This document shows positions 32,920-46,300 of a stretch of DNA of 64,000 nt, piece after piece. The translations under genes were made by a program, and so were the position numbers. Every line of letters starts with the position of its first letter. Within the stretch, counting starts at the first letter, position 1. Source of the stretch: Guillardia theta CCMP2712 (Eukaryota > Cryptophyceae > Pyrenomonadales > Geminigeraceae); assembly GCF_000315625.1 (NCBI RefSeq), contig NW_005434641.1, positions 167,517 to 231,516 on the forward strand, written 5' to 3'. The notes under the pieces were generated by a model that saw only the letters and a program-made list of their open reading frames with translations, made no database searches and was not told where the DNA came from.

Positions 32920-33200
32920 GTCTTTTGTCTTCTCTTTCTCCTACGTCATCTATTATTTCATGCTCTTTCACATACTTTCTTTCGACGTGCTGCTTCTCTT
33001 CAAGCATCGCCTCTTCTTTTCCCTTCACTGCCCAAGTCTCCTGCCCAATTTCCTTTGCTTCCTCGCCTTCCTCGTCCCTCCTTCTTCCTCTTGGTAGCTT
33101 CCTCCTTCCTCCTTCCTCCTTCCATCTCCATCATCTCCATCCCCTCACACTGCATTCTTACCCCCCCCCCCCCTTCCTCCTCCTCCTGCTGCCTCTCACC
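32920..33200. repeat. Pyrimidine-rich low-complexity tract
   Basis: About 280 bases, almost all C and T on the plus strand, with CTTCCTC repeats and a 12-base C run near 33161-33172. Open frames here are compositional. Confidence 0.7.
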
Positions 33201-33204
33201 TTCA

Positions 33205-33960
33205 GTGCGAGTTCCTGCCATGCGACCGTGACACGGATACTCGTGGATGCCTCCGGATATCCTTTAGTCCGGGCCGAGCCCAGGGCATGCCGGGCGGCAC
33301 CCGGCGACGGCTGAGTGACTGCTGATCATCGACTGAGCCACCGAGCGGCCGGGCGCCGCCACCGTGGCACCCGGCCTGACCAGCGTGGCCCGGTGGGTCC
33401 GGCAGGGTGTGATCGGTCGGGAGTCCGCAGCCTCTGTGAATGTTCAAGTTCCGTAATATGGCGAAAGATTAAGTTGACTCAGTGAAGTACTGCTTCATTC
33501 AACTTGATAGTATTTCAATAGTATCGATCAATCATTGAACGAAGGTTCAACGGTTAGCCTCGCCAGAGGGCCGGGTGCCAGTGCTTCGGTGCTCAGTCGC
33601 CGCTTACTCAAAGTCAAGTTTCATCAAGCCTGCGGACACTCAGGCACGCAGTGGCACTGGGCAGGCTGGCCGAGAGTCGGCGAAGCCTCGGAGGCTTGAC
33701 CGGCGGCCGCCGGGGCACTGAACTGAGCACGCGGCACAGGCGGGCCATACGGAGACAGAGCTTCGGACGGCGTGGCACGCTTGACGCTCAGTTTCCATCG
33801 CGGTTTATCGCGCAGCCTCACGGTGCTGCCACACTCAGCGGCAGTCGCGGCCGAGACTCGGGCTCCCCCTGCGGAAGGCCGTGATAGCCACCGGGAAGCC
33901 AACGGGACCCATCAATCAGCTTCCTCCTCCAAGAGGAGGACGTTGTCTTCAACTGACTCG
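33205..33960. other. GC-rich gene-free block
   Basis: Another block with the same GTGACTC/GCCGGGC vocabulary, interrupted by an AT-rich patch at about 33460-33560. It abuts the 3' side of the minus-strand gene ending at 34163. No feature recognised. Confidence 0.4.
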
Positions 33961-34162
33961 CTGATCAAACTTGTGAGGCCGCACGAGATCTTGGAGCGCG
34001 TGGCTGGTCCCTGCCGCGTCTCCACGTCAGCAGGTCTCAGCATGCGCCTCTCTGACCCACCTGGATGCGCATCCCGAACCTTCTTGCGACGCTCGCGAAC
34101 CCGCCATGGTAGATCTTGATCGCGTGCACCTGCTGACGTGTCAGGCTCACTCCCTACTGCCT

Positions 34163-36399
34163 TCAGCTGGGCACCAGGTCGGTCATCCCGTGCTGCTCCA
34201 TCTGCTCCTCCGTGGGCATGTACCAGAGGCGACGAGGCTTGACGCAGGAGGAGGCGGCAAAGAGATACCTGTTCATCTGCCTGCAGCGTCAGGTGGGAGG
34301 TGCAGGTGGCCAGTCACCTCCACGAGGGCCTCCCGCACGTGCTTCTCGCTCTTGAAGTGGACGGCACTCCGTCGGCGAGGGATCACATCCTGCACCTGCA
34401 CCCCTGAAGCATCCCAGGATCTCGACATCTTGCTCCGCTCCCGATCAAAAGAAGAGAAGATGCGATCGGAAGATTGCTCGGCCTCACTGTTCCTGTGCCC
34501 GTAGAGGGAAGGATCGCTGTGCTTCATGCTCTCTCTCCCTCTCCTTCCTGGCTTCAGGGAGACCACGGTGCGAGGACGAGATTTCAGTTCCTGAATCCCC
34601 GGGGGCTCCACCGATGACTTGGGAACCTGCACGTCAGCCTCTTTGGAAACTGAATGATCTGCCCCTTTCCGCTCCATCTCCATCTCCATCTCCTCCTCCT
34701 TGTCCTTGTCCTTGTCCTTGTCCTTGTCCTTGTCCTTTTTTTTCTTGTCTTCTTGCTCCTCCTCCTCCTCCTCCTCCTCGAAAGAGTTCTGGTAGGTCAG
34801 AGCATCATTTCTTCCACCCGCCATAGAAGGGTCCTCGACTTCCTTCTCTCGCTTCACCTTCCTCATTGAAACCACTTTCTCCTTCTCTGCCTCCACCTCT
34901 CCAGTCACTGCCACATCGTTCCAGTTTGCCGCTTCGCTGAGTGCGTTCGATCTCGTCATGCTCAGCCTTTCTTCGCTCTTCCACTGCTCTCTCATGCTCG
35001 TCACAGTTTCTTGCTGAGCCCCACTTGTCAGCATCCAAGGGATCAAGCCAACGAGCCTCTGTACCTGCAGCCTGACCAGCTCCTGGGTCGATGTCGAGAG
35101 AGGCTCGAGCGTGAACTTGAGCGCATCTGCAATCTCCTTGAATCCCTACCACCACAGCAGTCAGAGCCGTCACAGCAGACGCATACCAATCATCGAGACT
35201 CTCCCCTCCGTCAGGCCCCCACCTCCTGCATAGCCCTCCTCGCCTCATCCGAGAAACTCTGGCCCCGATGGGTCGAGCTGATTTGCACGTCCTCGCCGTC
35301 CTCCTCGAAATGATACTCCTGCAAGGAGCACTCGTGCTTGAAGTGCTGTATCCAATCGCAGAAACTGCTCGTGCTCTCGCACCTGCCGCCTCCTGGTCAG
35401 GATTCTCCTTTGCGTTCGGACTTCCCACCTGAACTGCAGACGCCGCCGGAGCCCAGGGAGCTGCAAGATGAAGGAGAGAGAGTGAGAGGGATGAGCTCCG
35501 AAACATGCGCCTCTAAGGTTTACGCTGAGGAGGGGGGAAAGTAGGTCACCAGGAGATCGATCGCTTCTGCTGTTGTCGTAGTATTCTCTGCACTCCCCCA
35601 CTGAGCCGAACATGCGCATTTGAAGCGAGTTGTCGCTCTCCTCAACGACCAGATGGACGAGTTTCCACTTGATCGGCTTCTTTGATCCAGATTGTGTTTG
35701 TTTCTGAAGAACAAAGATGGAGCCCTCGCGCAGGACTTGCTTTCCCCTCAAGTTGAGCGACAAGTGTTCGACCTGTTTCTGCTCTGTACCCTTCCGTGAA
35801 GCACTTTCTTGGAAGAGAGAAGAAGTCAAGTCTTTTGGATCTTCTAGCCACACATAAACTTTGCTTTCCAACCTTGCCGTCAAGATGTCTGCGGCAATCT
35901 TGAGCTTATCCACCAGAACCTGCCGGTTTCGGCTCTGGATTACCACCTCCAGCAGCATGACCGATTGACTTTCTGAAAATTCTTGTTGTTTTCGATCAAT
36001 CACAAATATTTCATTTTTCTCAATCATGCACAGCATTCTCAAGGCATCAACGACCTTGTTCTCAGCATTCATCAACGGAAGCAACGGAGGTTTGCTGGAG
36101 TTCTCTCCTCGTCTGCATTGATAAGCCACCCACACACTTGTAACCTTTATCAACGTCTCCTCTGTCCTTTCCGCGATATGCTGCCGCAGTCCTTTTGCTA
36201 CTTCATTATCTGCTAAGGTGATGCTGTGAAGTATGCTCTCCGGCAAGTCCAGGCCTTCTCTGGTCTCCATCTCTGACAAAGCTTGCAACAGCTGCCCCCC
36301 TTCGTCAACAAGCAGCTTGAGGTCTTGTGAAATTGTTCCTGCCCCATTATCTCCCCCTCCTCCCCTGGCATGTTCTGTCATACCTCCGCTTGACGTCAT
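34163..36399 (-). CDS. Large acidic/coiled protein with a possible PH-like module
   Basis: ATG 36399 starts MTSSGGMTEHARGGGG. The N-terminal half is helical (LVDEGGQLLQALSEMETREG; LVDKLKIAADILTARLESKV). A beta-rich region follows (KQVLREGSIFVLQKQ, WKLVHLVVEESDN, LQMRMFGSV) that could be a PH-like fold. After introns near 35540-35350 come HECSLQEYHFEEDGEDVQIS, SFSDEARRAMQE and GFKEIADALKFTLEPLS. Then a low-complexity region has (Glu)n at about 34755-34785 and (Lys-Asp)n at about 34705-34740. A final intron from the donor after ALVE (about 34322) to the acceptor before 34275 leads into MNRYLFAASSCVKPRRLWYM, with TGA at 34165-34163. Frame is kept through that last junction. The function is unknown. 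Confidence 0.65.
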
Positions 36400-36439
36400 G
36401 CTCTCCCTTTCTCCCTCCTCCCTGTCCTGAGTATCCCTA

Positions 36440-37900
36440 GCATGCCGGGATCAACGGACGTTGCCTTACAGTGAATCATCACCCTCCTACACGGCGTCGG
36501 ATTCTCAACCCAGTTCTCAACCTGTGGGCCGAGCGGCGCCCGGCCGCTCAGTGGGCGTGAGTGGGCGCCGCGCCGCCCGGACCGCAGAGATCGGATCGGG
36601 CCGGGTCAGGGGCTGCCCTGGTAGGCGCCAGAGTGGCAACATGGCCCTGAAGATCATCATGTAGGGGACTTTGAACTTCCGCAACTGGACCGCTACGGGA
36701 CTGGAGGCGGATGGCATGGGTTAACTTGAATCCTGGACTTCAGCATGTCACATGTTTTTGACAATGATGGAATACCGGACCTCGCTCGGAGCAAACTGCA
36801 AGCAGCACGCGGCACAGCGGAAGATCCGAGGGCATCGTAATGCATACAGTGCCGCTCCGGTGGCAGCACGTCCCGGGAGTCCCGCCAAAGGCCTTTCTTC
36901 CCATCATCCGATCGCCAGCACTGTCACTCAGCCGATGGACTCTTGCAGTGCAGGACGATGCGTTGCCGCTGTGCGCTTTCTGTGGTGGCTGGCGGATCGC
37001 TCGGCGAACTTGGCAAGGAAACGGCAGCGCTGGATGGTCTCTCGGCCTCGCACGACGTCTCAGCCGGGTGATCCGACTTGCAAACGCATCCGGTCCAGGA
37101 ATTCAACGGTCCTGCGCGCAGTTAACGGTTAAGTGAAGGTATCAGTTAAGTTTTGCCGGGGGACAGCAGTTGGCAGGAATAGGTTTGGTTCTCGCTGTCT
37201 TTTCTCTTCTCGCCGTTTGGCCAGTGCGACAGTTGTCAGGGTCAAGCCTCCTCGACTCTGAGTCTCAGGGCCTGATTGTCCTCGCACTGATTTTTAACTT
37301 AACTTTGCCGTAAACGGGCGGCCCTGGTGCACAAGCGCCGCACAGGCCAGTGGGCCCAGTTGAGTGGGCGTCGCGCGGCTGCCAGCCGCTGGCAGGCTGC
37401 CGCCGGGCCGGGGCTCAGCCGCCGCCGAGTCAGCCGCCGCTGGCCCGCCGACCGGCGCTTCACTGAGTGACGGCACTGCTGTCGGAGCACTGAGTCACTG
37501 CCACGGTACGCCGACGGTCCGTCGCCGCCGAGCGACACCGGCGGCGGTGGCCCACGGCCCGTGGCACCGTCCGACGGTCGTGCCGCGGACCCGGGAGCCG
37601 CGCCCCTGGCCCGCCCGCACATGGACGGGCCGGCGAACAGCTGCACTGCATGCGGGTGACTCGCTTCAAACTTTGACGGCCGAAGCAGAACTGGCATAGC
37701 ATTGAAGGTTTGGAAGCGTACGGTCGGGAGAAGGAATTCCTTTTCGAAGATGACGGCATCTGAACTGCAATAACACCTGTATCCCAAGATCCTGAAAGGC
37801 TTTGAGGGAGCAAACCTCCGTCACTGCCGTCGCCGAAGCCTGAAGGCTGAATGATGGTTCTTGGTTCCTTGTTCATTCCAGGTCCTCTTTGGAAGAGAGG
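36440..37900. other. GC-rich gene-free block containing a dispersed repeat copy
   Basis: GC-rich noncoding DNA with the same vocabulary as the other blocks (GCCGGGC, GAGTGGGCG, GTCACTGAGT). It contains copy A of a ~200 bp repeat (37112-37315). No coding feature supported. Confidence 0.45.
37112..37315 (+). repeat. Dispersed ~200 bp repeat, copy A
   Basis: It begins near TGCGCGCAGTTAA and runs through GGGGACAGCAGTTGGCAGGA, GGTTTGGTTCTCGCTGTCTT and GTCAGGGTCAAGCCTCCT to TTTTTAACTTAACTTT. The reverse complement of 48714-48916 matches it along its whole length with small indels. It may be a short mobile element or part of a larger decayed repeat; no terminal inverted repeats or target-site duplications are obvious. 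Confidence 0.8.
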
Positions 37901-37930
37901 CAAGCAAAAATGAAAACGTCTTATAAACAT

Positions 37931-38527
37931 TCATTTCATTACAAGATCATGAAGAAAGTCAGGGAAAAGGGTCAAAGTAAACAACAAAAGCATGGTGGGG
38001 ATTGCTGACAACAACAGGAACGCGCGCGTATCCGAGAACAATTCCTCAGCTCGGTCTGCAACGCTGTTGTAGGTCGGACCAGCTTGCTTGCGAAACTCTG
38101 AAACCCTTTCTGAAAAGTCTGGAGCAAGGCCATTCCGCATCTGAAAGTTGTACCTCCTCCGAAGCTCCTCATCACCCAAGACTTCGAATGCTTCATTCAA
38201 CACAAGGAAATTCTCCACATCGTAATCATCTTCAGAGCTTGTGTCCGGATGCAAAAGACGGGCCTTTGATCGGTATGCCTGCTTGATCTCCTTCTGTGTT
38301 GCAGTCTTAGCAACACCAAGTACCGCATAGTAGTCAATCAGGGTTTCTGACTGCTTTTCTGTCCTTGTGGCGTGCGGACTGACGGAGGTGAAAGTTGGTG
38401 GACGGCAGCTTGCAGGGCCATTAGGACGGAGGAGGGGAGCATAAGAGAAACCCTCCACGAGGGAGAAGACGCATGCTATCAGCAGCAGCCATCCGGCGCC
38501 CCTTGCTGCAGCTGCCCGACCCTGCAT
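37931..38527 (-). CDS. Plastid-targeted DnaJ (J-domain) membrane protein
   Basis: A single exon of 198 residues. Residues 1-26 form a signal peptide (GAGWLLLIACVFSLVEG) and the mature part would begin FSYAPLLRP. A Phe at +1 is the hallmark of bipartite plastid targeting in cryptophytes and other complex-plastid algae. The J domain (about 63-132) has DYYAVLGVAKTAT, the essential HPD in RLLHPDTSSEDDY, and the helix IV pattern ELRRRYNFQM. The C-terminus has one hydrophobic helix (AFLLLSAIPTMLLLFTLTLF), so it is probably anchored in a plastid or periplastid membrane. It would recruit and stimulate an Hsp70. No zinc-finger or C-terminal substrate domain is present, so it is a type III J protein. 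Confidence 0.85.
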   Translation of the reverse strand: MQGRAAAARGAGWLLLIACVFSLVEGFSYAPLLRPNGPASCRPPTFTSVSPHATRTEKQSETLIDYYAVLGVAKTATQKEIKQAYRSKARLLHPDTSSEDDYDVENFLVLNEAFEVLGDEELRRRYNFQMRNGLAPDFSERVSEFRKQAGPTYNSVADRAEELFSDTRAFLLLSAIPTMLLLFTLTLFPDFLHDLVMK

Positions 38528-38639
38528 CTCGATGACGGGGAGGAGCAGGGATAGTTTACACTCAACAGCAAGCGCACCTCAGCACGGCAAGCGCCGGGCC
38601 CGCTTCCGCCGGCATGCGATTCGCCGGCCGGCCGTCACT

Positions 38640-39720
38640 ACTGCGAGAAAATATGAGTAAAATTGTTTTCCCAAGGGGCTTACGACCCGATCGGGGTAAC
38701 CCCCTACCCCTTGTATACTACCCCCTAGGTTGCAAGCCCCAAAGTAGGGACCCCAGGTACTCTACAAGAGTCTCTATTGGCTGGTCTATTAGAGAACCAT
38801 CACCCTACCCCTGAAGTCTGGATTCTGTGACGGGGCTGATCATTTTGTTCAGGGTGGGTGGTGTTGTGCATGGGGGGGCGGAAATTGTGAGCTGCTAGGG
38901 GTCATCATCATTGAAGAGGTAAATTTACAAAAGTCGGTGGGCGATCAGAGGGTGGGTGGGGTGATGTGGGTTCGGATATCATATGGCTCGAGGACGTTCG
39001 GACAAGGTGGGGTAGTTTACAGGCAGAAATGGGGTCATGGAATTTCGGGGTGGCGGACACACAGATGAAATCCAGTAAAGTGAGTGTTTTGGACATGGAT
39101 GGGGTGGGTGGGTAGTGGGAAGGGGACGGGGGTAGGATGAACTTTTCGTTTTCAAGAGGGTGGGTGTATGCAGGGGAGTTGAGTAAACTTTCCCAGTACG
39201 AAATAGAAGAGCAACAGGGGTGGGTTATCTCAATAATCAGAGGGGGTGGATCAGAGAGCACTATACGGGGTAGGTAAGCATGATGGTAGGGTGGAGCTAC
39301 TTTCATGATTCGGGTGGGGTTCTTGGTGGGTTACGAATTTTGAGTGGGTGGGGTCATGATTAGCCGTGGTAGGGTAGTAAACAAACGGGGTACTATCAGG
39401 GATGGGTGGTAGCGATGATGGTAGTTGGTAGGCTACTTTGGTTGATTTGGATGGGTGGGGGTCTGACGAAGTTCTAATGCACTGGATATGGGCCATTTCA
39501 AGGGGGTAGATCATTTGATCAAGTCCACGAAGAGGGTGGGGTGGTGGAGATGGATGGAGTGGCAGGGATGGCAGCAGCGGATGATGAATGCAGGAATTAG
39601 GGAAAGGAGGCAGAGGATGCAGAGGAGGCAGAGAAGAACAAGTTTGGATAGACGACATGTTGTGAATAGGAGACGAAGATCATTTGCACACAAAGAGAAG
39701 ACAAATAGACCCGGGGGCAT
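38640..39720. other. G-rich strand-asymmetric noncoding tract
   Basis: Starting with a C-rich stretch (38690-38815), then from about 38850 to 39560 dominated on the plus strand by GGGTGGGTGG, GGGGTAG and GGTGGGG words separated by 20-40 bases of ordinary sequence. Similar words appear as C-rich on the plus strand at 49.07-49.95 kb. Many G-quadruplex-compatible clusters exist. No coding frame is convincing. Confidence 0.55.
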
Positions 39721-40368
39721 GCTTGACGAAGGGGAAAGGGGTGTTTGCGATTTTTACATGTTCGGAGAGTGATAAGCGATTTGAATGCGACGATGAGGAT
39801 GAGTATGGAGAGAACGAGAGATCGTAATTCTACCATGAATGTTTGACAGTGCTTGATGTGAATCCTGTATGATGCGATGCCGAAAACCATGCGCATGGAT
39901 CGGAACTGTGATTTTTTCAATCTGGACGGAAATTGACGCTGTGTTGAATTGTGGGAGTTGCTGCCATGAGGGAGGCCCAGGGATATTGTTTCATGTTTGG
40001 ATGTGTGAGAGCTCGCTCGTCATTTGAGCTGCAAACTTGTCATTGTTCTTGCGCAAGCGCTGTTACGCGCGATCAAAGATGCTTTCATTTCCGAAAAGTA
40101 CAAATCGAACGCCTGCGTTACTGTAATGATAAGACTGGAACTCTACATGCAGTTGGAAACGAATGGAGGGGTTTACTCACATATGAAGCAGGAGAACATG
40201 TCCTGCCCTTGAGAATCCTTTCCTTTGGTCAGCGGCGGCATACATCGTTTACTTGCCCCAGAGGAGCGTTCCGGATTCAAGATCTCAGAGCATTCCAAAT
40301 GGATCAGCTGACACATGTGATTCCTTGTGCACACCATTCATCATTATCTCATAAAGGATGATTTCTAG

Positions 40369-43300
40369 GAGGTCAGAGCGAGGCAGCTTCAGGCTGACGT
40401 ACTTGTTCACGAGCAGTATGTTGGTAAGTTGCGCGAATTCACATTATCAAGCTTTCATCTTAAAAATCTCAGGTTCTTCAGCCAAATCAAACGGGTCAGG
40501 GGGCTCTTCCGAGGGTCTTCATGGCACCATTCCATCTGTCGAAGAAGTGATCGACATATGATTCTGGATAACGCTGTGATACTAACCTGAACCACCTAGA
40601 TGGAAACCTACACCCGACTCTTGAACAATCCTGGCGAAATACAAGTGATTTGAATCTGGTTGGATCGTCGGATAGCTTACAGTGATTGCAGCCGCATGGA
40701 TATTTCATGTTGATCGACGAATTAAACAACTTCAGTAATCTGATGTTATTCAGAGGATGTTAGGTTGTAATCCCTGGTTATGTACAGCTGTACGGGCTGT
40801 TAGCAACAACATCGAGAAGCTATTCGGAATCCCATACAAGGATATGCTGGGAACCCAGGTATGACAAGAGAACTTTAAATTTTCAAATCGATCTGGCAAA
40901 TGCTCACGTCTGTCTTACAACTTTGATAGATGATGTCTTTGTTCAAAGAACGAGAGGTGCATCGTTTCAGCACTGCCATTTCGTTTTGCCTAAGATCATC
41001 GCAGCGCTTGGATTCAGCCGTAGCTATGAGCGACCTTTCGCTCGCGAACCCCGTTACTGTAACAGCTCTTGGCTTAGGTACTCTTCAGGATTGTTGAATT
41101 TGTTGAGCCTGAAATCCTGACTAGATCCCTCTGGGAAGAAATTTGGAAACATTACTGTAAACCTCATTCTTCATAGGTTCGTATTTTTTCTTTGTTAGCT
41201 CGCCCTCATGCTTGGTGGTATGTGCAAAGATCTTCTTCTGGTCTCCTTGTGGATATCGAGGAATTTGATTTGACAGAAAATTCCTTTGCTGCTCATCAGG
41301 TGAATTAGCTTTGTAAGTATTGTGCTGTTTGACCCTCTCAAAACAGAGAGTACGAGTTGCCATTGAGAAATTGAACGCATCCACGAACCTGACTGCTATG
41401 TGTCAGCAAGTATCGAAGAATTTTATCTGAATTGTGGTTGCAATCTTTGACTTTTTACAAAGGTTGTCGAAGAAGTATTCAATACCACGGGGTATATTCA
41501 TCATGCTGAGATCTCGAAAAGTCTGATATGTAAACCGTTTCAGATATAATAGAGTCATGGTTTACAAGTTTCATGAAGACATGCATGGAGAGGTTTTTGA
41601 TTACTCTCAAATTCAAAAGGCATTGACCGGATTTCAAGGTCATTGCAGAGTGTAAAGCTGCAGATGTTTCAGAGTCGTGGCTTGGTTACACCGTGTTGTG
41701 GCCCTATGGATTATTGAAATGCAATGATCAGGTCTGCATTTTCCAGCGACAGACCTTCCACAACGAACAAGGGATCAGGTTCTGAGAAGTTCTATTGGTG
41801 ATGAGCCATGACCTTTCATCAGTTACGGGATGAACATGTACGTCTCATTGTGGACAGCCAGGTAAATGTCAAATTCTATCTTCTTCCATTTGCACTGCGA
41901 TGTCAATCCCCACGTTCATCGTGCTTACACTTGATACTCAGGCTGTGCATGCGAAGCTTGTAAGTTGGATTGATTGGAAATAAGGATGAAATCATTGTTT
42001 CAATTGAACAGGTCACGGACAATCTAATTGCAAAGGCTGAATCCATCAACCTGAACGGTTCGACACTCAGAAGAGCTCACAGGCAACATTTTAACCAATG
42101 TGTGCCAAGAGTCACGTCGTTGGATTCAGATGCCATCTGGAGTACCTTTGCAACATGCAAGTACGAGCTTCTTTAGTATTAGCTATGGTACACATCTTCG
42201 TTCAAAGCTGTTCGAATTTCGGCCGAGGTTGACTATGGTTGATGCAGGTGGTCAAAGATCAGCTCTGGGGACTCATAGTTTGTCATCACTCGGAGGTTTG
42301 CTAGAATGAATTTGAAATGAACACTTTTGACGAAGACCTCAGTCTCGGATTGTTTCATATCAGATGAGAATGGCTTGCGAATTTCTTGCGCAAGTATAGA
42401 TTTTCTGTGAGGAAGGGGATGCCAACTGACTTGCTTTCCCTCTTCCAAAATTCTTTCTGTGCTTCACAGGCCTTGGCGATGAGAATATCCAGGTTTCAAC
42501 CTGATTCGCCCATGCAAATGAATTGATCCATGACTTTCCACAGCATAATTGACATGGAGCATCATCATCGTCACGAGGTTAGCAGCATCATTCACCTCGC
42601 CAGGACGAGTCATGACCAGTTGCTTTGCAGCACTCATTACATCTACATGCAAAGCTCTGCGATCTCATGTATCAGCAAGGTTGCAATAACTAAATCGTCT
42701 TGAACAAAACTTAGCAACTTTCGGTGATAGGTCACAATCCTGGGCTCAGATTAAAAGGATTAGGTGAGAAAATACTGTCATATAATACGTTTCTATTCGC
42801 TGACATGGTGCTGTTTGTGTAGTGACATCGTCGCCCAACCTAACTGATTTGTTGGAGGGCGTCAGTAGCGCTGCAATACAATATGCTGGGAAAATCAGTG
42901 TATGTGGAGATGCCCCTGAACAGGTAGGGAATGTAGATTAATCATGCATGAAACGATCATGGGTGGAGTTGACGAATGTCAATGCTATCAGGAGGACCTA
43001 AAGAAAATTTGCTCTCTAATTCGTACCACCTATGAAAAAGGTAAGAATAGGATTACAGTTGGATTTTACGTCATTCGTTGCCCTGTGCGCTTTGTGTAAC
43101 TTGTGCTTCGGTGCAGCTTTGGAAAAAGAAGGAATCGTTGTGATCAATAGGTAGGATTTTGTGATCGTGCGGCAATAATCCATTGAGACGTGTTTCAGCA
43201 TGGCAATTGTTGATCAAAGTCTTCAACGATTGTGCCCAAAGTCAGCAGGTATGCTGAAAAGTATGGTCTCGCCTGTATTCATACCTTGCAGGATTGTTGG

Positions 43301-46300
43301 CTATTCCAGTAACGAGCGATGGACTGATCATACTTTTCCGCCCCGAGGTTGCTTCTTTTGTTTTCGTATGTCACAATGACATTTACTTCACCAAGTTGTC
43401 TACAACGATCAGATGGGGTGGTGATCCGAATGCGCCGGCTCGAATCAATCGTGATACGGTAAATCAATGAGCCAACTTCTTTTGCAAATTGACGGTGTTC
43501 AGATGGGTGGAAGCACCATGCACCCTCGTGGTTCTTTTGAGATATATTCAGATTCGATCAAGCATCGGTGCGCTTCGTTGTACTTGAATGCAAATGTCTT
43601 ACGTCGACCAGATGTAATCCATGGCTGAAGTGGGAAATTGATAATGCACTCGGTATATCTGAGCACCTTGTGGATCAAAGTGGCATGTTCTTACGATCTG
43701 CTTTTAGGACTTGGACTGCTGGTCAATGACATCATCAAATCTGTGGATACCGATGAGGTTTGTAAGGTAGAATAGCAATCAATCTGTGAAACAGCCACGT
43801 TGCAGGTCCGATCGAATGTCCTAGTACGTCTCAACTCGGAGCGGATGCAGGTTACTTTTCCTTTGCATGTCATCATGGCGATCATTGATGTGTGTTACGT
43901 CAGACGCAGCATGACAAAGAAGCCGTTGTGTCAGAAATGAGGTAAACAAGTCGGCCTTGTGCATAAGATTGAAACTACTGCATTATCTCTTTCTTGGTCC
44001 CCCTCACATGACCAATCATATTTCAGTTACCTCATCGATTCAGTCAAAGCGCCTGTTCTTGGCATGGACAACCGAATGCATATTGTTCAGGTTTCAATAA
44101 TCACAGGATATTCGTGATTTGCTGACAAAAAACGATTTCAGTGGAATGCTATGCTTGCTCAGCTGACAAACTACCGTCGTGAAGATGTTCTTCATGATGT
44201 TTTCAGAGTTTGCGCTCTGACACAAGAGTGATAGGTTCTTGGCAAATCGCTCTACGGATTTGTTCCAGAGTCACACAGGTCTGGAAGAAAGAGAGTCTGC
44301 TTTAGTAAAACTGATGGTGCTGACAGGGATTCTCTTTCTAAGGCAATGGAGGTATCACCCCACTTACATTCATTGACTAGAGGATTTCTTAGAGTGGATT
44401 CACTTTGTGTTTCAGAGGGCCATGAAGGGTGAAGAAGTAGAAGCGTTCGACCTCTCCATCGTCAAGGCTAACGCGGTGTGTCTTGAGGCAGCTCCGAGGC
44501 CATTTTCTCACTGGGAAGCAGGCGGATTATCCAGCGAGTCAAAGACGAGTAGACCTCCGTGTGAATGTCACAGCTCGGTGATTTGCATTTGCATTTACCG
44601 ATGCAAGTCCTGACAATTTTTCTTCGACAGCTTCACGCCTACGGGGAATTGTTCTGGATTGGTTTGCTTGGGTCAGGTGAAAAGAAGTTTTGTTTTCTTA
44701 CGCATCTAGACATTAACTTCTCATTCGCCTCTGGCTTGGCATCTTGCAGGATATCACAGCCACCAATGCGGGTATGATGTTACATGCTTGTGCGTATTGG
44801 ACTCGCTAAGGCACGTGATTGCAGCAAGGGGTCGTCAAGCAGAACTCGAGCAACAGATGGATGCGGTCTGATGTATTGCATGAATTTTCACAACTCCATG
44901 ACTCATTTCTGCAGGTCCTGCACATGACAGCAGCAACAGAATCGTCTCAAGTAATATCTTGCTTCTTTCAAATGGCGGAGATCATCGTAAACATCGTTTG
45001 ACCTGTTTACCACCCCAGGGAAAAGATCCACCGGAGAGTAACTTTGCGTTCGAACCTGACAAGGTCCATTGTACTAATCTCCTCATCATTTTGATGCTCA
45101 CTTCCTTTACAGGAGTCGGCGTTGCTGGGGGAAGGAAGTTTTGGTAAAACTTATCGCATGAGAGGCACTATGGATGGACAGGTCTTTGACAACTTGAATT
45201 AAGTTGAGCCTCACTGAATGCTTTAGATATACGCTGTCAAGATGGAGAATGTGAAAAAGGCAGAAAAGAATGGAGTGCAGGTTTGATACAACCTTTCTTC
45301 CTTCCTTTGTTTTGTCGCCGCGCACCATTACTTCTTTTCAATGACGTGGGGTTTCTTTAGCTTGATGCGTTGAAAAGAGAGGTTCACATGCTAATGCGGC
45401 TTAATTCACCGGTATAAACGATTTGTCTTGTTGTGCATCCTGCGCTGACTTATGGCGACACCAGCATATTATTCGTTACTATACGTGTTATATGTTCAAG
45501 AAAGCCAAGTACTTCTGTATTGTCATGGAGATTGCCGAGGTTTATTCCTATTGAGCCATGTTTTTGTTTCATTGATGAATGAGTAGGGTGGAACTCTCGG
45601 CGACCTCATTGAAGATACGCGCGGGACTGTCTCTCGCATCGGTGCCATCCTGCCCTGATTCGTGTGCACAAGTGTAAAGCACTGATTGCGCAGGAGATGA
45701 ACGAATTCGAAGCTTGAGTAGTCAGCTCGCCAAGGTCAAAGATTTCACAAGAATTCCTTCCATCTGAAAGTTTTACCAGGCGTTGGCTCACATACACTCT
45801 CGCCGCATGTTGCATCGAGACATCAAACCTCACAACATCCTCTTGACACAAGTATTTTGACAGCTTGATCGAGCCTTCCTTTCGATTCTAAACTGTACCA
45901 CCTTTAGGATGGCTCCGAAGCCAAAATTACTGACTTTGGTCTTGCGTGTGTTATTTCGTCTGGTAAGCTTGTCTGCTTCTTTTTTCCCGTGCAAAGTCTG
46001 ATCTCCTCCTTCAGCTGCCGCTGCATCATCAAGAGCAGGAACTCTAACCTACGCGTCTCCTGAGAAGGTTACAGTTGCTTGATTCCATTGGTCGGGTCTA
46101 CATTCGTACTTACCAAGTCTCTGCAGGCTGGGGCGAAGGGTTATGATTCCAAGGACGACATGTACATTCTTCATGCTAAAGATGATTATCAGTGACGTCT
46201 TCGATGCAAGGTGGGCCCTGGGATGTATCATGTCAGAGTTGATCACTGGCGTTCCGATTTCTGCCCGGTGAGCTTCCCGCCTGCCTGTAGTGGGCTTTGA

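Noticed and set aside
38372-38554. Small plus-strand frame over the DnaJ gene
   Set aside because: Antisense to the signal-peptide region of the DnaJ coding sequence and shows no family features.
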